Position numbers and translations under genes: made by a program
Source: Dittrichia graveolens
Taxonomy: Eukaryota; Streptophyta; Magnoliopsida; Asterales; Asteraceae
DNA length: 64,000 bases
Assembly (NCBI GenBank): GCA_038502395.1
Contig: JARJIL010000003.1
Span: 39,044,001-39,108,000 of the forward strand
Direction: 5' to 3'
Notes under the pieces: model-generated
What the model was told of the DNA's origin: nothing
Database searches by the model: none
What the model saw: the letters and a program-made list of their open reading frames with translations, nothing else
Part shown: piece after piece, positions 33,691-44,571 of the stretch
How the letters are laid out: each line of letters opens with the position of its first letter
How positions within the stretch are numbered: position 1 is the first letter of the stretch

Positions 33691-34975
33691 TGGCTTTCCC
33701 TGGATGATAGCGAATCTCACAATCATAGTCTTTAACAAGTTCCAGCCATCGTCTTTGTCACATATTGAGTTCCTTCTGCGAAAATACATACTGCAGGTTT
33801 TTGTGATCCGTACAAATGACGCACTTTGTACCATAAAGATAATGTCTCCACAACTTTAACGCAAAAATCACAACTGCCTGTTCTAAATCATGGATTGGAT
33901 AGTTCTTCTCATTAGGTTTCAACTAACGAGAAGCATACGCGATAACTCTTTTTCCAGTTGCATCAACACACAACCCAACCCTACCAATGACGCGTCACAG
34001 TAAACTATGAAGTCATCTGACCCATCCGAAAGCAAGAATAGGAGCTTGGCACAAGAGTTGTTTCAACGTCTGAAAAGCTCTCTCCTGTTCATCACTCCAT
34101 TTAAATGGAACCTCCTTGCGAGTCAACTTAGTCATGGGATTCGCAATCTTAGAAAAATCTTTAATAAATCGCCTTTAATAACCAGCCAATCCCAAGAAGT
34201 TTTTAATCTCAGAAGGTGACTTCGGAGCCTCCCAGTTCATCACTGCTTCTATATTTGCCAGATCAACCTTGACTCCATCACTGCAAATGACATGCCCCAG
34301 AAAGTGAACTTCTCGTATCCAGAATTCACACTTTGAGTACTTGGCATACAATTGCTCCCGTTTTAATGTCTCAAGAACCTGTCTCAAATGAATTTCGTGA
34401 TGAGCTTCAGATTTAGAATAAACCAGAATGTCGTCAATAAATACTATCACCGCTTTATCCAAGAATAGTCGACAAACCCGGTTCATCAAATCCATAAACA
34501 CTGCAGGTGCGTTAGTCAAACCGAATGGCATGACTAAAAACTCATAATGGCCATACCGGGTATGGAAAGCAGTCTTAGCAACATCTCCGTCAGAAACTCG
34601 TACCTGGTGATAACCCGATCTCAGATCAATCTTTGAGAAATACGAAGCACCTTGCAACTGATCAAACAAATCATCAATTCTGGGTAGGGGGTATTTATTC
34701 TTTATCATCCTCTTATTCAGTTCTCTATAATCAATACACATACGTAGAGTACCATCTTTCTTCTTCACAAACAAGACTGGTGCTCCCCACGGTGAAAAAC
34801 TTGGACGAATAAATCTCTGATCCAACAAATCCTGAATCTGTGTCATCATCTCCCTTATCTCTGAAGGAGCCAACTTGTAAGGAGACCTCGCTACTGGATT
34901 AGAACCTGGTATCAAATCAATCTTATACTCTACCTCTCGAACGGGAGGTAGCCCTGGTAACTCATCCGGAAACAC
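33691..34975 (-). pseudogene. gypsy RT and RNase H, element B (broken)
   Basis: RT at 34175-34975 (266 aa open): PSFSPWGAPVLFVKKKDG, CIDYRELNK, YFSKIDLRSGYHQ, catalytic VFIDDILVYS, FLGHVICSDG. RNase H follows at 33720-34170 with stops and a frameshift (HYLYGTKCVICTDHKNLQYV, ending NVVADALSRKG). The RT active site looks intact. Confidence 0.85.
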
Positions 34976-35527
34976 TTCAGGATATTCTTATACGACTCGC
35001 ACATCAGTAACTGCCTGCTTCTCCTTTCTAGCATCAATATCATATGCTAGAAAACACTCACATCCCTTACTCAAGGATTTCTTAGCTTTTAACATGTATA
35101 TAATAGGAAACACAGACTTATTCCTTTCCCCTCGAGCCACCACTTGCAACCCATTAGACAACGAAAAATAAATCAGCTTCCTATGACATTTAATGCTCGC
35201 CCTGTGCTTACTTAGCCAATCCATTCCCAAAACCACATCAAAACACGCTAATGGCATCAATAGGAATCATACAGGAAAGCACTTACCATCTATGTCAATC
35301 TCTGCACCCGTCACAGAAGTCGTAACAGGCACTATCTTACCATCTGCTACTTCTATTTCAATTGGTACAGAAATAACAGTAGTAGGCAAATTCAATTTAG
35401 CACAAAATGCTACAGAAATAAAGGAGCGATTCGCTCCAGAATCAAATAACACACGAGCAGGTAAGGAGTTTATAAAAAACGTACCGGTGATAACATCATC
35501 AGTGGCAGCAGCATCGTCTACTGTCAT
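34976..35527 (-). pseudogene. gypsy aspartic protease, element B
   Basis: VITGTFFINSLPARVLFDSG then ANRSFISVAF: the active-site DSGA is kept. Downstream FDVVLGMDWLSKHRASI is the conserved protease-RT linker. One frame break lies between 35260 and 35267 and a stop near 34988. Confidence 0.8.
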
Positions 35528-36939
35528 TCGGAACGCCCTACCCTTCGAAGTCGGAGGATTCTTCGTCTTTTGCCCCCTGCCGCTGACGAACCCTCAACCG
35601 CCCCTGCCCTCGTCCATGACCCTGTCCCTGGTCTTCTCCCTGTAGGGCAATCACCTTCCCAATGTCCCTTTTTCTTGCAATTCCAGCAAACATTTTGAGG
35701 GTACCGGCAATCTATCGATTCATGCCCATGCGTTCCATATCGCACGCATCGCATCGTCTGAGCAGTACACTACCCAGTGTGAGTAGCCCTGCACCTTGTA
35801 CACCACTGAGATTTTACCCCCGAATCCCCTGTAGGTGCTTTCCTGCTTTGGTTGCCCTGGGACTGGTTACCCTGCGATTTCTTTCTCTGCTGGCTACCCC
35901 TAGCTTGATTATACCTCGGCTTCTGCAAATCTGCCTCATCCCGAGTTTGCCTATCCTCGGCCTGGATGTCCCCCTCGGCAGATTTTGCCAAGGTGAAGGC
36001 CCGGGACAAAGATCCAGCCAAACAAGTAGTGCTCCTGTACTCTGGCAGCAATGCTCCAATAAAATGCTGAACCTGGGAAGGTTCATTAGGCACCCACTGA
36101 GTCACAAACCTCAGCTTCACATTAAACTGCTCTATTAACTCATCCACAGTCATCTTGCTCGTCATCTTTTGTTCCATGAACTCCTGTCTTATCTTATTCA
36201 GTTCAAAGACATTACAGTATTGCTCGCACATTTTGTCTCTGAATTAATTCCACGTAATCGAATCCATCCGTGCTCTCAATAAGTGGGTGGTAATGGAATC
36301 CTACCAAACCATTGCCTTGCCTTTGAGCATCCTGGTGGCAAAGCAAACTCGCATTTCCTCCTCGCAATTGCAAGCATCAAGGATTGTTGCAGTATCTCTC
36401 AAACAATTTAAAGTAACATTAGGATCCATGCTGCCGTGGTATTCATCTGGTTTACAATCCAAAAATTGCTTATAAGTACACGGTTGTCTGTATCCCATGC
36501 TGGGTGGAAATCCTATACAAGGATACGAATAAGATCCCTTTGGCATCGACCCTTGTGGAAGAGATCCTTGAGGATATTGTCCCTGAGGAAATAACGGATA
36601 ATAGAAGGGTTGAGACATAGGTTGTGATACTGGTGGTATTGGCATAGACATCGGAGGAACCTCCGCTAAAGTAGTGACTGCCAGAAAAATAGGTGGTATC
36701 TCAACAGTAGTTGAAGTTATTGGAATAATCGGTGGTTGTGCTGCAGGAACCTGCCTCTGCTGCTCTAGTTCCTTTCTCAGATCCTGTAGCTAACCCTCAA
36801 GCTGAAATATATATTCATCCCTCTCATCACCTATTGTACCAGATGTACCAGCATTGGTCTGAATTTCTACTGTTGTAACAGGGACTTTAGCAGTAGATGA
36901 GATAGTAGGGGCACCGGTTGAGAAATCACGTCCAACCAT
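35524..36939 (-). pseudogene. gypsy Gag with zinc knuckles, element B (broken)
   Basis: Likely start ATG at 36937-36939 (MVGRDFSTGAPT). A stop at about 36790 follows FQLEG. A Pro/Gln-rich stretch with PQGS repeats (36540-36650) precedes the capsid part (YKQFLDCKPDEYHGSMDPN, then MTVDELIEQFNVKLRFVTQW at about 36140). The nucleocapsid has CWNCKKKGHWEGDC, an intact CX2CX4HX4C knuckle, preceded by a poorer one (CVRYGTHGHESIDC). Frameshifts separate three open pieces. Confidence 0.8.
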
Positions 36940-37116
36940 TGTTATCTTTAACAATCACATCACCTCACGATTTATTAGATAAATCCGTTAGTACATAACA
37001 TACTAACCCCACCACACTCCAATTCACCCCAATCCCACACCCAAGGAGTTATCGACCTACCACGAGCCAAGATTTGGAAATGTTACACTTCCATTGTGCC
37101 TACACTACCAAACCAA
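36940..37116 (-). other. 5' leader of element B
   Basis: Short non-coding stretch between primer site and Gag; no feature seen. Confidence 0.6.
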
Positions 37117-37129
37117 GACTCTGATACCA
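37117..37129 (-). promoter_or_regulatory. primer-binding site of element B
   Basis: Minus strand TGGTATCAGAGTC, initiator tRNA-Met type, four bases from the 5' LTR. Confidence 0.85.
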
Positions 37130-37133
37130 AACT

Positions 37134-38773
37134 TGTAACACCGTATTTTCAACCCAAAATTTTTTTCCTTTAAAACAATCATTGCGGAAGCGAATTAAAT
37201 ACCAAAAGTATTTACAACTGTACATAAACCATCATGTTTAAAATATCTGTAATACAAAACACGGTTCGTCACAGCTAATCTATCAGAGTCCTAGGTGATT
37301 ACTCCCCCAGCTAACCACTCTTAGCCGAGCCGCTGACTTACCAAAACCTGTAAAAAGAGTGAGATGTGGGGGATTAGCACAAAGCTAAGTGAATAGAGTA
37401 CCACAAAACAGAAATATCAGCCTGAACTGCATGATATCAACAACCACAAATAAACACCCTGGGAAGACCGGCGGTTCTACAGGAACCTACAACTAATGCC
37501 GGCCAAAGCAAAGGTTTACCGATAGTCTATTTGCTATGCTCACACAGTATTATGCTCTAGTAGCAACAAATGCATCCCAAGGTCCTAATACTGCTTAGCC
37601 AATAGCAAATGAACCCAGTACATAAAGCCCAGTCGAAAACTGACTTCCCTTCCATCATGTATACATATCACAGATGCAACAATTAACATTCAACAGTTAA
37701 TCAATCATCAGATATACTATCTATCCATGCATCAATCCAACAATAGTTGCAACCAAACTAGTACAACTAATATCGTCCGTGATTAAACATCCACTCACCT
37801 CTAGTTCTCAGCTTCTCCACACAGTGATCTAATGTTACTAAGCCTTATCTGTGCCTGAGAACACAACAACCAAACATCAGTATCCAATTCATAAGTATAT
37901 ATATCAATCATATATTTATATCCATTTGATCAAACATAAACATGTAAGATTCACATATGTATGTAGATACTACTATCGGATTTACACAAAATCCGCTAAA
38001 ACCATCGGATTTCAAGAAATCCGATACATCTGTCGGGTTTCCACACTTGTCGGATTTAACTTGGTATCCACTATCGGATTACATACATTCGGATTTCACC
38101 ATAAGTTCCGGATTTAAAGTACCGGATTTATGAGTATCGGATTTCAAACACTCGGATTTCCATCATCTTTTCCACAATCCGCCATCTTCATCTTTCAAGA
38201 ATCCGACAACTTCAAAAACTCCATGAATCATATTACCAATTCATATACAAGCTTACCAAAACATATAAGAACAAGATTAAACATCAAATCATGCATTATA
38301 AACACCTTTACACCCAAGAACACCAAATCCGCTAAACTCATGATGTTCATAACAAAACCCCACACTCAAAACCGTAGCATGCTCATCATGTTTCAAGAAG
38401 CATAGCATGTTAACAAGAATCACAAGAAACAAACAAACCTTGAACTTGAATTCACGAATTCACAATCACCAAAAAATCTGGTTGTTCGCTCTTCTTGTTT
38501 TGCTCTCGTTTTTTCACACAAGGTTCACACACACACAACAATCTTCAAAGTGAAGAAACCATCACTAAACCCACGTATATAAATGTTTTAAAAAACATAA
38601 GAAGGAGGTGTCACCCTTAAATCAATTGCATGCATACACACACACACAATTCCGTACATACATACACATAATCAATTACTTAATTACTACTTAAGTAAAC
38701 ATAATCAAATAATGATTCACGTGTAACATACCCAAGCCTACATGTCTACTAGACCCAATATCGGGATGTTACA
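37134..38773 (-). repeat. 5' LTR of element B
   Basis: 1640 bp, TGTAACACCG to GGATGTTACA, flanked by CTTAG. Confidence 0.85.
37976..38205. repeat. CGGATTT motif array in 5' LTR of element B
   Basis: About twelve CGGATTT-type units, two fewer than at 31263-31540, otherwise in the same order. Confidence 0.85.
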
Positions 38774-39735
38774 CTTAGTGAAGATTTATCTTGTTCAGCC
38801 CTTTCCTGGAGTCTATGGAATAGTATTTTGAGAGTGCCATCTGAGTTTGCCATCATGTCCACAATTCTAACAAAGATCTTTCGTCTACGTTGGTTGATGA
38901 AGATGACACCTCTTTGGCCTGCGAAGCTAGGATTATTTTCATCAATTATGGTTAGCTCTTCCAGGGTTTGAAGGTTTGGATGGCTTGGTAGTGGCTTGAG
39001 CAGATTCACCTCGAGTTGATTACTCTCGGCTCCCAGTTGAAGGCCATGCTCCTGAATACACTGGATAAATTTTCTCATATATTTCATAAGTGAAGATCGT
39101 CCTTGTTGTTCCTCATAGGACTTGTCGATCGTTGTCGATAGCTCTTCATAAATGAACTCAATATCATGAAGCTTGACATGTCGAAAGTCAGCTTCATTCA
39201 ACAAGATCTTTTGACTGTCTACCCTTTGCACATCATACACTGCAAACCTGTACCTTAATGATTTTTGCATGATAACACGAAGTACTTTGCTGATAGGATA
39301 CTCTGACACAATCTGCTCTCTCGGTATTTTATACTCATTGAAGATATGGTTATATCGTCTCCTTTGTACATCATCAAGACCCCTTAGTTCAGGAGGAATC
39401 TTGTCTTTGATCTGTGTAGCAAAAATGGTAGGAATACGATCCTCGAGATAAGCAACATTCACCCCATACTTACCCCAAAGAGGGTTTTTCATTGCACCTC
39501 TGGTGAACATGTTGTGTCTGTCTAGGCCTGGATCTGAAGATGTTAGGACGGGAAGAGTTGGTTGGACATTCGGAGGTACTGGCCATTTTGATGTTTGTTG
39601 TAACTGTTGAGCCTGCTCAGCTTGTGTATTTTTCCTTAGGCTGTCGGCAGCTGACACCTGGAATTTTTTTGGTTCAGGAGGAAAGAATTGGTGTACTTCC
39701 TCAGAAATGCCCTGGAGGACCCTTGTCATATTTAG
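38774..39735 (-). pseudogene. SIRE-type 3' ORF, conserved C-terminal domain
   Basis: Open for over 300 codons. Starts with the amphipathic ISEEVHQFFPPEPKK, then a Gln-rich patch, then the domain shared with 9412-9960: KYGVNVAYLEDRIPTIFA, RRRYNHIFNEYKI, VYDVQRVDSQKILLNEADFR, HVKLHDIEFIYEEL. A helical stretch and GVIFINQRRRKIFVRIVDMM follow. Reading then runs into element B at the CTTAG site and the true end is at 30257. Function unknown. Upstream (39735-39830) stops appear. The domain recurs in two independent copies, so it belongs to the element family rather than being chance. Confidence 0.7.
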
Positions 39736-42007
39736 TTCCTTATGGCCTCCTCCATCTACCTTTTAGTAACAAGATCCTTTGCAGGCTTTGCAACCTTTGA
39801 AGAGGTAGAATTTTGTGGCACCGACATGGGCAAGTCATCAAATCTGTCCACGATCTGGACTTCTTAAGTTCTTTTTGGCAATTTACCAAAAGAGAAATCA
39901 TCTATCTGTTTCAATAACTCATCTAACTCCTCCCTTTCCCCTTGGTCAACGGTTTCAGTCTCAAATTCAAATACAGCGATGTCAGGTTCAACTTCAAGTT
40001 CGGGTTATGGTGGTTGTGGTTGTTATTGTTGTTGTGGTTGTTGTTTTTGTTATTGTTGTTGTTGTTGCTATTGTTGTTGATGTTGCTGTTGTTGTTGTTG
40101 TGATTCTGCCACAATCCCCATAGCAGCTGCTAATCTTTCAGTCAAAGGGGTGAAGGTTAAAAGACGCGCTCTCTTCTCCCCTCTTGACGATCATGATCGG
40201 AATCATCGTCGTCATGCCGGCACTTTGACCCTGTAGCCTAGGATTTGCAAGTTGATTCAAGAATAGTCATACGGGTTTCCATAGAATCCAACTTTTGAAT
40301 CACCATGTTGCCTAGATCCTCCATGTAGTTTTGGATAGTTTCTTTAAATTCCTCCAGGTTACTTCCCTTATAGGTTTGTTCATTTTGAAGAGTTTGAAGT
40401 AGATCCAGGTTTTATTCACGGTCAGGGGCTTTCTCCAGCAACTTTACATAAAGCAGGGATTTTAGTGTATAAACTGATAAGCCTGAGCCATCATCAACCT
40501 TTGTTTTAAGCGAAGCAAGAGTTTCCTTGATTTCTGTAAAGCTTTCAGTCATAGGGTTGAAGGCCTCCTGTAGTTGTTCTTGTGTAACATACTGGGACTC
40601 ACTGAGAGTACCCGTTGTAGATTCTGCCATAGAGCCAGAACTACTCAGATGCGGAGCTACAGTTGTCTATGCTCCGGTGAGGTTTCCACCGGATCCTCGA
40701 ATGACACCTTCAGTGATGCCACCTACAGGTGTTCTGGACGGCTGTCTTGTGAATAGCATTGTTATTTATGCAAGAGTGTCCTTGTGTTTAGAAAGAAACA
40801 CAGAAATCTGCGGTATATCGATGTGTTCAGAAGGAATGGTCGAGGTTGGGAGAGGCAGACCTTTGGTTTCAATACCAGCCATCTCCGAATAAGAGGCTGA
40901 TAGAGTATGTGCAATAGTTCCCTGAGTTGAAAGTGGCATCTGTTTAGAGATGCCCGAGTGGCTGATGGGGTCAATGTGCATTGTTGGGATGACAGTGGTT
41001 GCTTCAATACCAGAGCTAACTATGTCAGCTCCAATAGCAGATGTGGCTTCCCGGCTTTTTGGGCTTGGGGGACCCTCAGCACTCTCCTTTTCTTTCTCAC
41101 CTCACTCTCTCTCTTCTTCCTCTTCCATCTCACTTTCATACTTATCATACATATCTAGATTGGCATCAAAGTATTGGCTTTCACTTGCAGTATCAAGAGG
41201 ACCCGGTTGATAGACATACATAAACTCCATTTCATCATTGAAGGCCTCGGGTAGATCAGGGAATAAATCAGAAAAGCTCAAATCCTCTTCTTCAGTCACC
41301 ACTGGGATTTTGGCTCTTTGTTGTTAAGTATTATTAAACACCAGTGGTGCTGCACCAGGGCTATACGTGGTCAAGGCAATAGTATCTATTTTGAAGTCAG
41401 GCGCCTCAAAACCAACATGAAGATCAGCTGATGGAGACTCCGGTTGTTGCTCGCGTTCAGGTAGAACATGGGAAAATGTATCGATCATTGCTTGAATCTG
41501 TGTTGGGTCATACTCCGCCCCTCCCTCACTAGGTGTTTCACCCTCATCACCCCCTTCACCACCCCTCTCTGTACTTTTTCCTCTTATATCTTCCCTCTCA
41601 GCTTCTCCCACAGAAGGCTGAGGCCTATCCTCTAACTCCTCATGGGGTTGTAATGACCTAGGGGTAGGTAAAACCGGCTCTTGTTAAACCATAGGGCCTA
41701 ATCCTACACTTTCCTTATATAATTTCACAATTTCATTTTGTGCACACAGATCTAGTAGGGAGACAGGGAAAGGTTGAGATTGTACCGGATGTTCTCCGGT
41801 CAAAGCTTTCACATATAAAAAATTTTTAGGCCTGATTGTAGCATGATTTGGCCTTCTTGGAATCTACTCATTCCTGTCCATTGTGAATTGGACCATCATT
41901 GGCAAGGACCTCTGATATGGCAGAAATCTGCCCTTGGGGTGTTTGACGTCTGAAAATTTGCCTTCCACTAACTGCATAATATCAAGAAAAATAGGTGTGG
42001 CATAGTC
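39736..42007 (-). pseudogene. SIRE-type 3' ORF, acidic and Pro/Gln-rich middle
   Basis: Pieces in one general direction with several stops: DYATPIFLDIMQLVEGKFSD next to element C, then KNFLYVKALTGEHPVQSQPF, an acidic part (41324-41611, then 41102-41302 ending in EMEEEEERE), a Ser/Thr-rich part (40766-40981), a short helical segment with QEQLQEAFNPMTES (40412-40630), and a Gln-rich tract near 40016-40105. Homologous to the decayed plus-strand region 8080-8760. Composition suggests a flexible, charged linker between two folded parts. Confidence 0.6.
40016..40105 (-). repeat. (CAA/CAG)n microsatellite coding for polyglutamine
   Basis: GTTGTT repeats on the plus strand; in the ORF frame they give a glutamine-rich tract with a few His, Pro and Lys. 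Confidence 0.75.
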
Positions 42008-42012
42008 AATAT
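42008..42012. other. target-site duplication of element C (left)
   Basis: AATAT, repeated at 50257-50261. With one copy removed the host frame reads ANHLHI then DYATPIF without interruption. Confidence 0.75.
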
Positions 42013-42805
42013 TGTTGGTATCTGCCTACTGACACACGTAGGCCAACATCACTGCCAATGAAGCACGGGCCTATTGGGTCACACGCCAAGTTTCAATCTC
42101 GACAGCCTACTACAAGAAGAAAGAGTCAAAATGGTCAAATTCCAGTTGACCTAGGCTTCACGACCGTGAAGGATGCTCCACGGGTCGTGAAGCTGCTCGT
42201 GTCCACGAGTCCTGTCATGAGCCGCATGGTTCGTGAAACCCTAGGGCTTCACGACCATACACGGCCCGTGGAGGAGGTCGTAAAGACACGAAGCCTCACG
42301 ATTCTTGCACTGAGCGGCACGAGTCGTGGAGGACAAATGGCCGGTCGTGGCGCATGTATCCTTCACGGCCCGTGAGAGCCCGTGAAGAAGTCGTGAAGGC
42401 AGAATTCTAAGTGACACTTGTATTTGGTTGGACCATTTTGTTGGTCCAATGATGGTGTGCCACTTAGCTCCGACTCTGGGCTCTTTGAACAGATAGAATG
42501 CCTATAAAAGAGGTCCTTTTGGTGCATTCTACTCTCTTGGTTCATTCTTAATAATATACACATTAGAGATATACACAAGTGAGTGTTCTAAGTTGAGAGA
42601 AGCACAAGACCTTGTGTTGGTGATCTTCTAGTGTTGTTCAAGGGCTGTTCCTAAACCAAATCGTCAAGTGTTGGTGGTTTGGTGGCTTGCTAGTACAAGG
42701 AGAAAGAAGCTAAGCTTGGTGTGGACTTCTTTGGTGCTTGAAGCCTTTTGTTTCAAGAGCTCATCCCAAATTCAAAGTTGTTCCAGAATATTATCAAAGT
42801 CTGCA
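42013..42805 (+). repeat. left arm of inverted LTR-like repeat, element C
   Basis: About 790 bp, TGTTGGTATCTGCC onward, nearly identical to the reverse complement of 42863-43655. Carries CG-rich mini-palindromes (CTTCACGACCGTGAAG and variants) at 42155-42410. Orientation is opposite to element C. Confidence 0.85.
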
Positions 42806-42862
42806 AGAACATGCATGCAACCAAAACAAACTCAAAGAGAAGAAGGTAAGCAATCCATACCC
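42806..42862. other. 57-bp spacer at centre of palindrome
   Basis: Unique sequence between the arms; starts AACATGCATGCAACC and contains AAAGAGAAGAAGG. Arms would pair around it. Confidence 0.75.
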
Positions 42863-43655
42863 TTGAAGACTTTAATAATATTCTGGAACAACTTCGAATT
42901 TGGGATGAGCTCTTGAAACAAAAGGCTCCAAGCACCAAAGAAGTCCACACCAAGCTTAGCTTCTTTCTCCTTGTACTAGCAAGCCACCAAACCACCAACA
43001 CTGACGATTTGGTTTAGGAACAGCCCTTGAACAACACTAGAAGATCACCAACACAAGGTCTTGTGCTTCTCTCAACTTAGAACACTCACTTGTGTATATC
43101 TCTAATGTGTATATTATTAAGAATGAACCAAGAGAGTAGAATGCACCAAAAGGACCTCTTTTATAGGCATTTTATATGTTCAAAGAGCCCAGAGTCGGAG
43201 CTAAGTGGCACACCATCATTGGACCAACAAAATGGTCCAACCAAATACAAGTGTCACTTAGAATTCTACCTTCACGACTTCTTCACGGGCTCTCACGGGC
43301 CGTGAAGGATAAATGCGCCATGACCGGCCATTTGTCCTCCAAGACTCGTGCCGCTCGGTGCAAGAATCGTGAGGGTTTGTGTCTTAACGACCTCCTCCAC
43401 TGGCCGTGTAGGGTCGTGAAGCCCTAGGGTTTCACGAACCATGCGGCTCACGACAGGACTCGTGGACACGAGCTGCTTCACGACCCGTGGAGCATCCTTC
43501 ACGGTCGTGAAGCCTAGGTCAACTGGAATTTGACCATTTTGACTCTTTCTTCTTATAGTAGGCTGTCGAGATTGAAACTTGGCGTGTGACCCAATAGGCC
43601 CGTGCTTCATTGGCAGTGATGCTGGCCTACGTGTGTCAGTGGGCATATACCAACA
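42863..43655 (-). repeat. right arm of inverted repeat: 3' LTR of element C
   Basis: Begins TGTTGGTATATGCCCAC on the minus strand, directly after a purine-rich tract, as a 3' LTR should. Contains the same CTTCACG/CGTGAAG group in its U3 part. Partner arm differs by scattered substitutions. Confidence 0.75.
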
Positions 43656-43668
43656 AACTCTCACTTGC
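43656..43668 (-). promoter_or_regulatory. polypurine tract of element C
   Basis: Minus strand GCAAGTGAGAGTT before TGTTGG; less pure than in the other elements. Confidence 0.55.
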
Positions 43669-44571
43669 ACATGACACACCGTATCCATGGGCACCACTGA
43701 CAGGGAGCGACCTCTAGCAAGGCATCCCTGCCCCCAACTAAACATGGGGTATGTCATCCCTGACAAGTACTATGATAAACTAAAAGAGTTTGACATGGTC
43801 CTATAGATAAGTGATCAATTATCTTATTGTTCGCGATATCCAAGTGAACACGAGACATGGTACAAAGTCATTCTCCGATCGTTCACAATTATGTTTCTCG
43901 ATCAAGATTGGTGGTGACCAAAAGGTGAGTTGCAACTGATCAACTATCATTGCAAACTCGAGCATGGCCATGCATTTTGGTGTCAGCGCCCAATCATCGA
44001 AGGGCCCAGGGATATCTCTCTTTACACAGGAACAAATTCCTTCGACTACATTGCCTCCAATACAATGGCAATACTTTACCCAAGTGCCTCCTTTATAATA
44101 GCCAGTTACGGACTACGTTTGAAAGCAATCAGAATAAAGCAAACAAAAATAGTGAAACACATGCATCTCCGGTCTAAGGATAAAAGATATTATCATCCTG
44201 ATTTACTCTTGACATGTACCATGAAATAAGATCAGGTGTGGGTCGTCCAATCACTTGAAACTCTTTTCAAGTATAGGCGAAATATTGCGTCCCTTGTATT
44301 CAATCCCCATTGAATACTATGACCAATCATTTCCCTCGATCTTCGTTCATACTTCCTTCCTTGAAGAATGACCGATCGTGGACAGTTTAGAATGTAAAAC
44401 ATTCAAGGAAGTGATAAAACATGCAAAGTTGGAACACCATAATGATTTAAAGAAAGTATTCGCTACACGCGTATAATTAAATCACCATTTAATAATCAAT
44501 ACATTCAAAAAATACAATTTTTTAATGTTCCCAATTACATAGTAAATACATCGAATACAATAACCAACAAC
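43669..44571 (-). other. 3' untranslated region of element C
   Basis: About 900 bp between pol stop and purine tract, no coding signal on the minus strand. Confidence 0.6.

Larger units (their letters stand above)
30371..38773 (-). mobile_element. Ty3/gypsy element B
   Basis: Complete insertion: LTR 30371-32140, internal 32141-37133, LTR 37134-38773, TSD CTTAG at 30366-30370 and 38774-38778. Order on the minus strand: primer site, Gag with zinc knuckles, protease, RT, RNase H, integrase with a chromodomain-like tail, polypurine tract. The LTRs differ by substitutions and indels, so it is older than A and D. It sits inside the SIRE-type 3' ORF. Confidence 0.9.

Noticed and set aside
38749..38773. 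Native end of the SIRE-type ORF at SVTSRYWV
   Set aside because: Those last codons are LTR sequence of element B; the true end is at 30257.
42363..43305. Identical 71-aa frames on opposite strands
   Set aside because: Mirror copies caused by the palindromic arms, not a duplicated gene.
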